From assembly GCA_021396245.1 (NCBI GenBank), contig WNYE01000146.1, positions 1 to 51,381 on the forward strand: a DNA stretch of 51,381 nucleotides. The letters are read 5' to 3'. This document shows, piece after piece, positions 23,101 through 35,206 of this stretch (position 1 is the first letter of the stretch; each line of letters opens with the position of its first letter). Below the pieces are notes generated by a model, which was given only the letters and a program-made list of their open reading frames with translations, was not told the origin of the DNA and ran no database searches. The DNA is from Sporothrix humicola. Its lineage: Eukaryota > Ascomycota > Sordariomycetes > Ophiostomatales > Ophiostomataceae. The position numbers were made by a program, and so were the translations under genes.

Positions 23101-26100
23101 ATTGCCGCCATTAGTTGCGCCTCCTGCGGATACTGGAGTTGATGCAGCAGCGGCAGCGGCTTCAGTCGCCTTTTTCTTGGACTGGAAGATGTTCTTGACG
23201 CGGTCAGATGAATCAGGGAGAAGCCGAAGACGCATGCGGTTGCGGCCCTCTGTGCGGTCAAGCTTCCACTTAATCGGCACGCCCGACGCGGAAAACACGG
23301 CGCCGGGTCGTCTCAGGTCCCGCTCCATCTTGCCAAAGGTTGTGGCAAGGTACGTGAGGTCATCTTGTTGATCTTGCAGGAGCCGCTGCAGCTTGAAGTG
23401 CTCCGTGGCAAAGATACTCTTGGCCCACGCGCTGTTGGCCATTTCATGGCGCAGCAAGATATTACCGCGCTCTTGGGTTTCCATTTGCCACTGTTTAAGC
23501 TTGTCGCGGCGGCGTGTCAGCCGTGACTTGGTCGAGTCAGCTGCGCGCTGGTTTTCGCCCGTCACAAACTCTTCCCAGAACTTGGACATGCCGCCGAGGA
23601 AAAAGGCATCGAGCGAGGGACGGTGCTTGTCGACCCACTCCAGGAACGTGCCATCGTCGACTTCCGTCAGGCCACGGAACGAACGTGCGAGGTGCAGCTG
23701 GTCGGTAGTGGCACACGAGCGGAGAACCGTGGCCGACTCGTTGGGCTTTTGGACGAGAATCACACGCCAGATGCTGGCTGCGGCCAGGCGCACTGACTCG
23801 TCTGGGTCGAGAAGCCGTGCATACAGCTGGTAGAACATCAGCTTCATGTGGTACTCGTCAGACGTCACTTCCATCGATAGACAGTCAATTAGGACAGACT
23901 GCCAGTAGAAGATCCTTTCGAGAACTGGTAGGGCAGCTTCGGCATCTGACTGTTGTTGTTTTTGCTGCCCGCTGCTGTTCTCCATCTCTGCATCAACATC
24001 CGACAGCCGGAAAAGAACAAGCTTGAGGAAGGACTGGCGGATCGACGTCACCGCTTGGTTGCAGAGCCGCACACTCTTGAGCGAGGCAACCTCGGGCCGG
24101 TGAAGATACTCGAGAAGCAGACCCGTAAAGTCCATCAAGACGTCGACACCATTCACAAACGTGCCGTCAAACGTCGCATCCACCATGTGCGCAGTGAAGC
24201 GAGCCATGTTTGTCAGCACCTTGGGCTCGCAAACAATACGCAGGTCACGCTGAACAATGTCTTTGATACGCAGGATCGTGGTGCGCAAAATGGCCGACTC
24301 AAAGTATGCCTGGTGCTCTTGGAACGACGGCGGAGTCCGAAGACCCAGATTAAATCCTGGGAACTCCTTGCGAACAAGAACTTGGTCCACGAACCCGTCA
24401 ACAATCAAACCCATCAAGCTATCTTGCAGCTTGTTGTTCTCCTGTTGCGAAATAACCACGAGTTGTCTCTTTGGTGTGGCATGGATCGCAAGCTTTGCAG
24501 TGTGCCAAGACGGAGGAGCGGCCTGCGTCGAAAGCAAGATGAACGACGACGAACGGCGTTCGCGTGTCGAGGAAACAGAAGGGCCTGGCCGGCCAGCGGT
24601 GGAATGGATCGATTCGGTAGAGGTGAGAACGGCAGAGTCAGCCGCCACGTCGACAGTTGACCCACCGATAGTAGAGTGCAGGCTTGAGCTCAAGCTGGAG
24701 TTGATGCTCGACGTGCGAACCATTGCTGCCGAGGTAGGTCGCTGGCGAACGACGATATCTGCACCATCGAACCGAAGAGGCGCGTCCTTGGAGTTGAGCT
24801 CTGTCTCAGGGGCGAGAGCTTCCATGCTGACAACGGCCGGGAAGAGCGCAGATGCCAAGAGGCGCACATAGTCAGAGACCAGCGTAAAGTCCCGGAACTC
24901 GGTGGATGAAGCATGCAGGTTTGACAGAAACTTCACAACAGCGTCCAAGATGGCCGCTTTCTCTGGAGTCGCAGACACGGTAGCAGGTGTCGAGGCTGGA
25001 GCATCTGTGGTGGCTGGTGAGTTGTTGCCGTCAGAAGGAGGGCTTGGGGAGGCATCGGTCGACTTAAGAACATCACCAAGACCCTGTTGCAGCATTGCAA
25101 TCACCACAAAGAGAGCATCCGGGCAGACTATCTTGGAGCCGGCTCCAAACGTCGAGACAAGAGAATCAAAGGTCAGTGTCTGACTTTGTGGGTCGATTGC
25201 AGCCACATCCTTTCCGAATAGAATGGCCAAGATACAGTGCCAGACGGTTGGAGTATCCCACCAATGCTTGAGCCGGTGAGCCATGATCCAAAAGCCACCG
25301 GTCTTGCTCGCGAACTTCTGTGTGTAACTTATTCCCTGGGTAACAAGGAGGCGCGTCAAGATCCGGCATCCACTTAACAACACTGTCAAATCATCCGAAG
25401 AAATAAGGCACAGTAGCCACTTATTCGTCACAGTCCTGGCAAACTTTCGGATGTTGGCAACGGTGCCCTTCTCACAGAGAAGCTGTTCATACAGCTTGAG
25501 AATGCGGACACCAAGTTGTTTCTTCGTCAGATTTTTAGACAGGTCTGTCCCAGAAAGAGAGCTTGACTCTGAGCCTCCAACTCCAGATGAAGATCCGCCA
25601 GTGTGGCGGCGCTGCAGAGTACTTCCCAAGCTGGCACTAGACCGGCCAGCGGCGCCAAGAGGTCTCGGGGTCCGGGGAAGATGGGAGGCGGCCGGGGAGT
25701 GGAGTGCGTATGTGATATAGAGGGCAAGTGCCCGGTGGACCTCGGCGTTATAGTTGCACCGGACAAGGCTCTCAAAGGACTTTAAGAAGTAGGGTAGAAT
25801 CTCCTCCGAGACGGCCTCGACTTTCATAGCATCAAGCAGCCGTTTGATAATTCCTGGGGGTATGTTAGCAATCGGCCATTTTTCTCCGTATGAGGTAGAA
25901 GAAAACTTACTCATCCTAAGAAGTCGCCGGCTGTTGAACTGGTGGAACTTGCTCATAACAGCAAACGTATCAAACTGTTCGTAGTACAGTTGCTGGGTGT
26001 CGGCCGGTGCTTTCCGCCAGGTGTCAAAGTCGATGAGCAAAATGCGGTACGCCAAGGGGTTGATGATAAGTGACTCCAATGGGTTCGCATGGTCGTGTCC

Positions 26101-28737
26101 GACAAAAGCGAGAACAAGTTTGAGCAGGCGTAGGCTCGTCTCTTTGCGATCGCCAGTCACCGGTGTCGCTTTCCAGCTAGAACTCTCAGACGCAAGCGGC
26201 GCAGCTGTCGTTATCAACAGAGGAGACGTAGAAGCGCCAAAGCCCAATTTGGCACGAAGAAGCATGCTCAGGATGGCATAGCCGTTGTCCCTCTCCATGG
26301 CGTCACTGTTCCGCCAGCTACTGTTGATACAGTGGAATACCATTTCAGTAGCACGGAGGAGCTCTTCGGCGGTGACGGTTCGCTCCACCAATTTCAGTGC
26401 CAACGACGAGAAACCGGCCAGACGCCATAGGTTGTCATCGAAATAATAGGGCGTTGCGAGAACGGGGTCGCCAGCAAGGATAGACACGCCGTGGGAGCGC
26501 ACAAGAGCATCATTAATACAGGGCAGGGCACCATTAATAGCAATAGCTGTACCGCTCTTAGCAGTCAGACTAAGCAAGTTGGCTGCCGAAGCCCGTGATA
26601 GAGACCGGAAAAGAAGCGACTCGAGAAAGGTACCATCTGTGCGGAAGGTGGAACGAGGCAAAGTGCTCATCAAGATCTTTTGCTCGGGGACAATGGACGA
26701 GGCCTTGTCGCGAATAGCGCGCAGAATGTCGGAGTTGTCGTCCTTGCCGCCGTGGAAGTCGTTACGCAGAGCCAGGCGAGCTGATGCTGAGTACGTTTGG
26801 AACCCGCCGAGACTGTCCTGGTAGTTGGCTTGGTAGCGAGGGCCCAGACGGTAGTGCACGGCTATGAAGTCGTCGCTCAGGGTCTCTTCGAAAAGATGGG
26901 CAGAAGCCAGCGACCACTTTGAAAACACCAGGCCCGAGCCCACTTGCACCGACAGATCCTTGGGAGTACCTAGAAAGGCTTGAACGGGGATGGGCTTGCC
27001 ACGGTTGGTGCTCGCGAAGGAGACGAAGCTCTCGGAGCTTCCTCCGGGCACGGTTGGCGGTGGTACAGGGTAGGCGGCCTTGACTTGCTCGACAAACTCG
27101 CCGTTAACATAGAGAGATGCGCGTGTCTTACCACGGCGGTGAACAAGGGCAACATGGTACCACTGTTTTTCGTTGAAGCTCACAGACCGAAACCGAACGC
27201 TAGGCCGAGAAGAGGTGACCGAAGTCTGGAGGATAAAGTTGCGTGTATCACGCTCAAGATATAAGAGAAGGAAGCAGGTTTGCGAAGCGTCAAACACGCC
27301 GAATATTGTTGTGTGCGATTTGGGGTCGAATGTGTCGACCCGCATCCAGCACGTAAAAGTGTAGCCGTTGCCGGCCATGGGAGGGAACGAGCGTCCGAGG
27401 TTGGGCAGCTCTATTGAGGAGTGGCCACAGTGTGAGAGGTCGAACTGGACAAAGGGTGGGCCCGTGTACTTGGATGCCATCTCCAAGCAAAAGACAGAAG
27501 CAGCAGGATCCGTGCTCGAAAGCAAGAACTGGGCATCAGACAGCTGGTTGACACCGAGGTACATCAGCGACCGGCAGATGGGAAGGATTCGCTGTCGCTC
27601 CTCGGCGCTGAGTGGCGAGGGTACAGCAAAGTAGAGCCGTAAGAAACGTGACAGGATACCCGTGCTGTGAAGAGCCAACAGATTGGCGAGAGATATCTTC
27701 AACAGCGCCGTGACTGTGTCGAGGACCAGCAGCGATATTGGGTCTGTGTCACCGCCCTGACTCCGTGGAATGCACTCCCAGAACCCAATGACTGTTCGCA
27801 TCACTTCAGCATTCTGAAGCTCCGTTTTGGGCCCAATGATGTCACCAAGACGCTTCTTCATCTGCGCCTCGTCGAACGTGTCCCCTAACTCGGGGTCTTC
27901 TGTCGCGTCCTCCTTACTGACGTACTCGAAGCTCTCATCCTTCACGGACGGTTTTTCGCCGTCGGCCTGGTCCCTGTTTTCTGTTTCGTCGGCGGCTTTC
28001 TCGCCTGCGTCCCCATCCTCTTTCTTTGTATTTTTCGGTTTGCTGCCACCTTCATTTGCATTTGTTTTTAACGTCGCGTCCTTGGCAGACACCGTAGCTA
28101 TCCACTGGCAAAGCTCGTCCATGCGTTGGTCGTCCAACGCAAAGGAAAGTAGCTTTCCAAAGAGCTGGCAGTTTCCCCATAGGTCCGAGTCACTCACACC
28201 GAGTCCAATGCTCGCAATAACCTGCTCGAGAGCTTCCCAGCCGCCGCCCTCGACGCGGTGGCGGAAATACCGCCGGTTTCCATGATGGCCACGGAAGGCA
28301 GCAGACAGGACGGCCAGCGTCACATGGAGGAGCTCAAAGAGAGCGCGTTTATCAGGTTCGCTGCGTACCTGTGGGTTGTAGAAGCCGGAGAACGACCGCA
28401 GGACGCTCAAGAGTAGCTGGAAGCCGTGCATGTGTCGAAAGTCATCCTGGGCTGTGCTCGGTGTTGGTAGGGCGGTAAGGTACTGGTGTATTTGCCGAGA
28501 GTACTTCAGGAGAGCCTGGATGTCGGGATACCCGCCGACGGTTCGTCTCCGGGGTGCTGGTGTCGTTGATGGCTGGTCGGTGGGCAGGAGCTGCTGTCGT
28601 GAAGGGGAAGAAGATGGCGGCGAGATCACAGCTTGGACGCCATGCAGCAAGCTCTGTAGGACCTCGGCCGCCTTGCTTGTCGCCAGCTGGTTCGACGCCG
28701 AGGTCGACGAGCGATAACGGCTCGGCCGTGTCGCCAT
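20191..28737 (-). CDS. bph1: BEACH domain protein (beige homolog, BPH1/LvsA type)
   Basis: A giant scaffold of the BEACH family, whose members act in vesicle traffic, lysosome/vacuole biology and cell-wall or septum processes. Four exons, 25911-28737, 21228-25853, 20299-21155 and 20191-20223, give 2780 aa. Order: N-terminal helical region (1-430) with an acidic/Lys insert near 210-290; concanavalin A-like (LamG) domain near 435-640 (GNGYTFTCWMRVDTF); a long armadillo-like middle; a low-complexity Thr/Ser/Ala linker near 1830-1960; PH-like domain near 1970-2135 (VFNVSRIIGLDACEGILIVG); BEACH domain near 2175-2460 (MSNFHYLMLVNTMAGRTFND, YPVFPWVLADY, PPFVQSFLLLQGG, FHHLSYHGAIDLD); WD40 repeats from about 2485 to the end. 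The first intron (25854-25910) is 57 nt with no stop, so the reading frame stays open through it. The last exon encodes only 10 residues. Confidence 0.95.
25854..25910 (-). other. Stop-free 57-nt intron inside the BEACH gene
   Basis: On the minus strand it reads GTAAGT at the 5' end, has the branch site GCTAAC and ends in CCCCCAG. Its length is a multiple of three and it has no in-frame stop, so retention would insert 19 residues. Removing it joins RRLLRM to RIIKRLLDAMK, which reads as one continuous conserved helix. Confidence 0.85.
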
Positions 28738-30643
28738 CGTTGTATGTGTGAGAAAGGTGGTGGGTTCTTCGTCGTCAAAATAGCTCCAGAAACAGCTCTA
28801 ATCGTCCGAAGAGCTCTCTTTCGTCTCGTCTGTTCGGACTCGTGGTCTATCGTATCGTTTAAAATCTCGGCTCGGTCCTTTGCGTCTCACGCCTCGCCTC
28901 TCTGGCTGCTGCTGGCGCTTCTGGTGCTCGCCCGACCGTCCTTTCTGACACCGCCCCTCATGCTTTTGCCCGCCGTTTCGTCTCTGGGCAGCGCACGAGA
29001 ACGCCCAGGCCGGCTTCGTGTAGGGTTTGGTCGTGTCGTGGGCAGCAAGATAGCTCGTCTCGAAGCTGTCGGTGAGGTCTGTCGCTCGGTTTCTGTCAAG
29101 TTTTGCTGAGTTTTGCTGGCTTTTGCGTCTGTTTTTTACTTTTTTGGAGAAGCTCTGCAGCCAAGATAAGAGAGGTCAGACAGAGGTCCAGAAACGCCTC
29201 GTTCGTGTGGCGTCTTGGGTGTGACAAAGAGTTGAAAGAGACGTCTTACCAGTTAGCCAGTGTTGAGCACGAAGGAGGATGCACCTGTCTGCAAAATGTG
29301 GGAGAGTGTCCGTTTTCTGGCACACGACCAGGGCTGTGTTTTGTGTGTTTTGTTTCGAGGAGGGCTCGATGGAACTCGCCGTTGCGCGAATGACAATTGT
29401 AATGCAAAAGAGACCATCCACCCATACGGTCCTTCCCTCAGCACTATTTACGGACGATACGCCTATGTGGGGAACAAGAGAGGGGCTGTAACAGTCCAGA
29501 CACCTAAACAGAAAGAGCTATCGGAGACGGGCCCTGTTTAGCGGCAGCCTGGTCACCACGGGGCGCAGCATGTAAGCAGGATCACCTGACGATTAGTGGA
29601 CGTTTGGGAGGAAAGAGCTGTTGTCGGTGAAGGAAGGAGACAAAGTCGAGGTTTGAACTCTGAACAACACGGCAAGTGCGAGGTGTTACGGCGTACGAAG
29701 TCGAGTCCTTTCAGGAAGTCGCATCCAACCCAGAAATGGCAGGGCGGGTAAAGAATTATTCAAAACGTATCAAGATTGCCATCAGCTTCGTTACAAAATC
29801 GCATTCCCTTTTACGCCCTCTGGTGCAGCTCTAACTGTCATCCTGGTTTATACGAAGTTGCCTCTCAAGACACTGGTTGGCCCTAATAGGCTCCCCAGTG
29901 TTGCCTACTACTAGCTAATACTTTCTCTGATACAAGACACGCACAATACACGCAAATCGAATTGCGCGTCATGCACAAGCTGCAGGTTTTTTTGCTGAAG
30001 TTGCCGCCTGTCCCATGTTAATTGGATGCTGCTCCAATCAGTTGGCCAATTCGGTGTTGCATTAATCGCATCTGAAGGTGCCCTATCAAAGTGCCTTCCT
30101 TCCGTAAATAGTTGAAACAACAGCGCGGCTGCCATGAGAGTTGCTCGACATGGCTACTTCGAGGCAAGAGCATATCATAGAGGTAATGTAGATTGGCGGC
30201 TCTGCATGCCACAGTGTTACTAGTCGCGATAGTTCCATTTACTAGACATGCAGTAACAACAGCTTAGGTAGTTGTCAATACTGTGAGCCCGTGTCTTCAT
30301 TAAAAAATATACCTCTTATCTCCAGCTTCAAGTGTCATAGTCTGCATTCCGGTTTTCTTTGGTTTTTTTTTGTGTTATTATTATTACCGTCGAGTTTTCT
30401 TTCTTTTTTAAAAAAAAATATGAAAAATAAAATAAACTTGGAAATGAAGTTTATTCGATGAAAAATGCTAATATATCAAAATAATCGATAAATTAAGTCG
30501 GTTCTCCCAACACATAAGTTACCACCAAAATCAATTATACATGCCATTTTGTAAAAGGAAGTGATGGAATTGTATTCAAACGTTCACTTTATCTATAAAC
30601 TTTTTATTTTGTCCGTATCCCTATCCTAGAAGAACCTGCCAAT
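28738..30643. other. Upstream region of the BEACH gene and 3' flank of LYS9
   Basis: About 1.9 kb without a supportable gene. The part next to 28738 is purine/pyrimidine-mixed leader sequence for the minus-strand BEACH gene. The right part, about 30297-30620, is a distinct AT-rich island that includes the presumed 3' untranslated region of LYS9. Short open frames here lack gene-like codon usage. Confidence 0.55.
30297..30620. other. AT-rich island next to the LYS9 3' end
   Basis: Base composition shifts sharply to A and T, with runs such as TTATTATTATTA and a run of nine A near 30411-30419, while both flanks are mixed. It may be the LYS9 3' untranslated region and polyadenylation region, or an old sequence altered by C-to-T mutation. 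Confidence 0.5.
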
Positions 30644-32518
30644 TTAGACAATGGTCTCCTTGCAGAAGATGCCGTACTTCTCCTTGAGCTCCTTGATGAG
30701 GGGATCGTTGAGCTTGGAGTTCATGGGAGCCAGGACACCCTTCTCGGAGATGGTGCCGTTCAGGACCTGCTGAACAGCAACGGCGCAGGGAACACCGACC
30801 AGCTTGGCCATGGCGGAGTAGCCGTTGGGCTCGGTGCTACCGTACTCGCAGAGGGTGGACAGGCGGGTCTGCTTGGTGCCGTCGGCAAGCTCGACCTCGA
30901 ACTTGTGCTGGAGCCTGTGGGGTATTAGTAGGGTGTGTGATATGTGGCATTGCATGATAATTATGAGCACTTACATGACAAGATCGCGCTCGCCCTCGGC
31001 GTACTGCATCTTCTTCTCGAGAGTGGCGCAGAGGGTGTCGAGGGGGTTGCCTCTCGGGATGGTCTGAATACGTTAGTAACTGCACAGATGGCATGGGACG
31101 GTATTGGAGCCAATGGAACTCACCTTCTCGTCAGAGAACAGGCCAATCCACTTGAAGCCGGCCAGGATGTGGTCCTTCTGCTCGGCATCGACAAAGTTGG
31201 TCTTGGAGACAATGGCGGCAGAGAGGTCCTCCTCGCTGGTAGACTTGGCGCCCAGGATCTTCTGGGTAGCCTCCTTCCAGGCAATGGGCTCCTTCCAGTA
31301 GCTCTCCTCCTCGTCCTTAAGGAAGCCAATGTCGACAAGGACCTTGACGAACTCGGGGAAACCGGCGTATCTCAGGGTACCACTGGTGGCGTCAGTATGT
31401 TGGTATTTGAAAGGGAGGAACAACGTGTCAACGTTATGACGTACCGGATGACGGTCTGGGCCTCGGGGATGTTGTAGCGCTCCTTGTAGCCAGTCGAATC
31501 TCTGTTGGGGTAGGCAACAAAAGCGAAGCCTGGCATGTCGTTAGCATGCATTTCATGTGAAGGTGGACAATGCCTTATACTCGGTTGTGTACTCACCAGG
31601 GTAGATGTGGTAAGGCTTGGCAATGGCCATCAAATCGGGGCCATCGACGTTGACGACCTTGCCGTCCTTGTAGAAGCTGGCAGCGTTTCTGAGAGCCAGA
31701 AGGACACCACGGGGCGACCACGAGAACTTGTAGCCCAGCGGGTTGCCAGAGTCCTCGGGGGCCGGGAGACCACCGCAGTACGACAGGAAGGAGGTGATCT
31801 TGCCGCCGGCCCTGTGGACCTCATCGATGGTCTTGACGGCGTCTGGGAAAAATTGTCAGTTGTAGTTCATGACTTCGCGGGTATGTTTTGTTGTGGTGGC
31901 CTATATCTTACACAAGTGGTCGATACCGGGGTCTACAAATCAATTGGTTAGCAAATGGAACAAAGATATGTTAGGTCTATCTCGTCCTCTCGGAACTCAC
32001 CAAGACCGATCTCGTTCATGACGGTGATGCCGGCATCCTTGCACTGCTGGTCAAGCTCGAGCATGGCGGGCGAGACGTAGCTGGTCGTGACGACATGCTT
32101 CTTCTGGCGGATGGCCGACTTGATGACGGTGGCGTGGAAGGTGTAGGGGATCAGGCTGATGACCAGGTCGTGCTTGGCAACCTCGGCGTCGAGGGCAGCG
32201 TCGTTGGTCACATCGAGGGAGATGGGGACGGCGTTCTGGATACCGGCGGACAGGTCCTTGGCGGAGGCAAGAGTACGGCAAGCTGGAGGATACACGGTCA
32301 GAAACTGAACATGACAATACGGCGGGTTGCACAGAAAAGGGAGTCATACCGACCGACACGGTGACACCGGACTTGGCGAGAATCTCAAGAGTGGGCTTCG
32401 TGACGAAGCCGGCACCCAGCATAAGAACCCTGCAAATAAGGAGAAAATTGTAAGTAAACAAGCTTGTTTTTGCAATTTTTACAAAGCTATCCGTAAATTC
32501 TTACTTCTGGGAAGACAT
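30644..32518 (-). CDS. LYS9: Saccharopine reductase, saccharopine dehydrogenase (NADP+, L-glutamate-forming)
   Basis: It catalyses the penultimate step of the fungal alpha-aminoadipate lysine pathway: allysine (aminoadipate semialdehyde) plus glutamate and NADPH give saccharopine. I read nine exons: 32505-32518, 32350-32429, 32001-32282, 31912-31932, 31597-31842, 31445-31529, 31124-31382, 30975-31063 and 30644-30914. Together they give 448 aa, the normal fungal length. The phases of all eight introns agree. The dinucleotide-binding motif is KVLMLGAGFVTKPTLEIL at residues 5-22, followed by VACRTLASAK. The family signature EIGLDPGIDHLYAVKTIDEV is assembled across three exons, including one of only 21 nt. 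Later landmarks are GGLPAPEDSGNPLGYKFSWS, RGVLLALRNAA and TLRYAGFPEFV. It is probably cytosolic, with no targeting signal visible. A GCN4/CPC-1 type site lies upstream. Confidence 0.96.
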
Positions 32519-32720
32519 TGTGATCGTGGATGGCGTGGAAAATGTGTGGTAGAGTCGAATTGGTTGTTTGAAGATTTTGGCGACCGACCGGTATCTACAA
32601 AACATTGGAGAAAAAAATTATCTACGGAGCACGGCAGTAGCACGTCGCGGTTTGCTGCCAGACCGTTCAACTGGCGCCGGTTACAGGAGACGGCTACAGG
32701 CACCGATGCGCCAAAAGCTT

Positions 32721-32727
32721 TGAGTCA
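32721..32727 (-). promoter_or_regulatory. GCN4/CPC-1 type site (TGACTCA) upstream of LYS9
   Basis: The plus strand reads TGAGTCA, so the LYS9 strand reads TGACTCA, the core bound by Gcn4 of yeast and CPC-1 of Neurospora in general amino acid control. It lies 203 bp upstream of the LYS9 ATG, a typical distance. Regulation is inferred from the motif and the pathway. Confidence 0.6.
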
Positions 32728-34608
32728 TTGGAGGGGCTCGCGCCTTTGGAGGGGAAGTGGCGGCCGACAAACGGAACACGCTAAGATAGGCAGATGACTA
32801 AGGCTAAGGCGTGATAGATCACGTGAATTTACAAGCCAAATCAGAGTGATAGCCCATTCGTACTGGAATGTGTATGGACTCGTCCGCTTCCGCTGACGGT
32901 ATGGGCGGTTAGTGAAGGCTGTCTGCGGCAAGTGCCATGGGCATCTGACAACCTGCAGATGCAATCATTCCTCATCGGAGTGGGTGAATAGAAATGAGAA
33001 GAAATATGGACAGAACAGACAAAACAATCTTGACAATAACCGATTACCAAGATGCAACACGAACTCGCCTGGACCGACCCTGTGTCTTGGGTCCTGGATT
33101 CTGAGGCAGTCACGGGATCCCCAACAGAATCAGTGGCGGTCCAGGCCAACCGAAACAAGGCTGGCCAAAACTGCAGGCAACATGCTGATGCGTCCCTGCT
33201 TCTTGCCTCTCGGGATTCATTGATCAGAGGCGCTCCCTGGCGCCCTAGAGTCCTCTTTGTCCTCACTGTCGTGTGCCTTGCTTTTTGCCCGTTTCCCGCC
33301 TATCCCCCTGTTCTTTAGTGGTTGCGACCCACATGCCACAGCACAGACGGACGCCTATGACGCCGACAAATCAGTATCGCCTTGCTGTCCTCCCTCGCTG
33401 ACTCCAAGGTGACTTTTGAGATTCACTCTCCTCCATTGCAGCTGGCTATCTCCTCGTATCGCCCTCTGCCTCGTCTCTTGACCCACCATTTTACACTTAA
33501 ACGTGCATGTGGGCGCCTTCCAAAGCGGGGGCAGCTCTTGAGTTTGCCCACAATCGGCAGGCTCGCAGGGAATGCTGTTCTGGCCCAGGGCCCGCTCGCT
33601 GTGACTGGCCGCTCTTTCCTGTTTGCAAACATAGTTGTTTGTCTGTGTCAGAAGGGCAAGATCCGTCCTATATCTCTCTCTCCGTATCTACGTATCTTGC
33701 GGTACCTGTATCTCACTTGTATCTGATTACTATCTGGGGTGCTTTATCTGTAATCGCGGGTTGCTGCTCATTGGCAAAGACCATAGGCGGCGGGTCTAGC
33801 AACAGGCGGTTCCTATCGTCCCGATGCCCATCGCTTCCTAGCATTGCTTTATCAGTACTGGTCTTACTCGAGAAGACCCGATCCAATGCGCGAAACAGAC
33901 AAGCCTTGTGCACCGCTCAGTCCAAACCTCGCCAGCGGAGTAAGACGTCCGCAGTGACGCCTTCCGTGTTACCCTCACCAGTGACGCAGAGGACGGCTTC
34001 CCTCCCGAGCTCTTTACTCCTCTTTCGTCCCAAGGTGGCAGCTCCAAGCAGGGGAAGGTCATGTGCCATGTGAGGCCCGCGAGGCAAGCACGACTGAGCA
34101 CTGTATGGGGCCGTTCAGCGCCAGCCCTGAGCCAGACGGCGCAGCAGGTCCTATCAACCTGGCAGGGGAGGACCAGCCTGGGGGAAGACTGCTCCTTCCT
34201 GTGTCTCATCCGCGACTGTGGGGCCTATCGCCCCATAAATTGCCCAGTGCGGAGAGCTCAACAGGGCGGTCTCAGCGATAAACCACTGTTATTCTGCCCA
34301 AGAAGACGTCATTCACGTCAGGAGGCAGCTGGCTCTCTGTGAGGTCAATGCCCATCTCCATCACCAGAGCAAACTGCATTGAAGATGCACAAAGTATGGC
34401 TTCCCTTCGATCCGAATATACTGTCAACAATGAATGCGCTTTTGTCGACATTTTCTTTGAGTTCCAGTATCTCACAGTGGTCGCCACTAGCTGCTGTAAA
34501 CTGCGCTCAAACTCCAGGCACAAAGGGGAAGCTGCGACCCAAGCGCACCGTGCGAATTCCTTATCGCATTGCCGAGGAAACCCTTCGCCTCCTCGTTTCA
34601 GTCAGCCT

Positions 34609-34669
34609 ATTGGCCAGAACCCAGCATCAAACCAGTTTCGGCCAATCAGCCACCTTCTGACCAGAACCC
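34609..34669 (+). promoter_or_regulatory. Inverted CCAAT pair and CCAGAACCC direct repeat
   Basis: ATTGG at 34609-34613 and CCAAT at 34642-34646 face each other. CCAGAACCC occurs at 34614-34622 and again at 34661-34669. They lie about 540-600 bp before the subtilase ATG. Binding by the HAP complex is a guess from the core motif. Confidence 0.35.
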
Positions 34670-35206
34670 GGCCCCCCCAAAGGCCCCCAGTCCTGCGTCA
34701 CGCTGATGGATGGATGAGGCAACAGCGGCCGCCGAACGCGCAACAGGTATCGATTGTGCCGCTGTATTCGGAATCAAAGGCGCAAGCGCACCTGTCTGGT
34801 TCTGTGGTCCCGCAACGCAATACGGAGGTACCTGCTCGTTCGCTAGCGGTTACTCACTCGCCCTGACATCCTTTCCCCATCCACCACCTCCTCTTTCCTC
34901 ACCACTCTGCCGCTGTTTCCTTTATCTACGCCACTCCGACACTCTCCTCCTTCCTCCCCCATCTTCTTTCCCTCCTCTCCTCTCTCTTCTTTCTTCTTCT
35001 CTTCTCTTCATCCCCATCATCAACATCCATCTCCCGTATTCTTTTTTTCGGGGACAACAACATCTCGTCGTTTTTTCTGTTGTTTCTGTGTTTCGTTTTC
35101 GACCCGTTCCCCAGTTTCTCGCTCTCTCTCTGCGAGGTGAACGGAATCCCGACATCGCTCTCTGACTGTCTTCTTTTCCTCTGTCATTTTCCTCATTTCC
35201 ATCATC

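Larger units (their letters stand above)
32519..35206. promoter_or_regulatory. Divergent intergenic region of LYS9 and the subtilase
   Basis: The 2.7 kb holds the promoters of two divergent genes. Near LYS9 there is a TGACTCA site. Near the subtilase there are a pair of inverted CCAAT boxes (34609-34613 and 34642-34646) and a long pyrimidine tract (about 34865-35200) leading to its ATG. A hairpin-forming TGGGGC-CTATC-GCCCCA lies at 34219-34235. Open frames in between do not look like genes. Confidence 0.55.

Noticed and set aside
33300..34870. Several 100-190 codon open frames between LYS9 and the subtilase
   Set aside because: They overlap each other in different frames and lack conserved character. 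The stretch is better explained as divergent promoter DNA.
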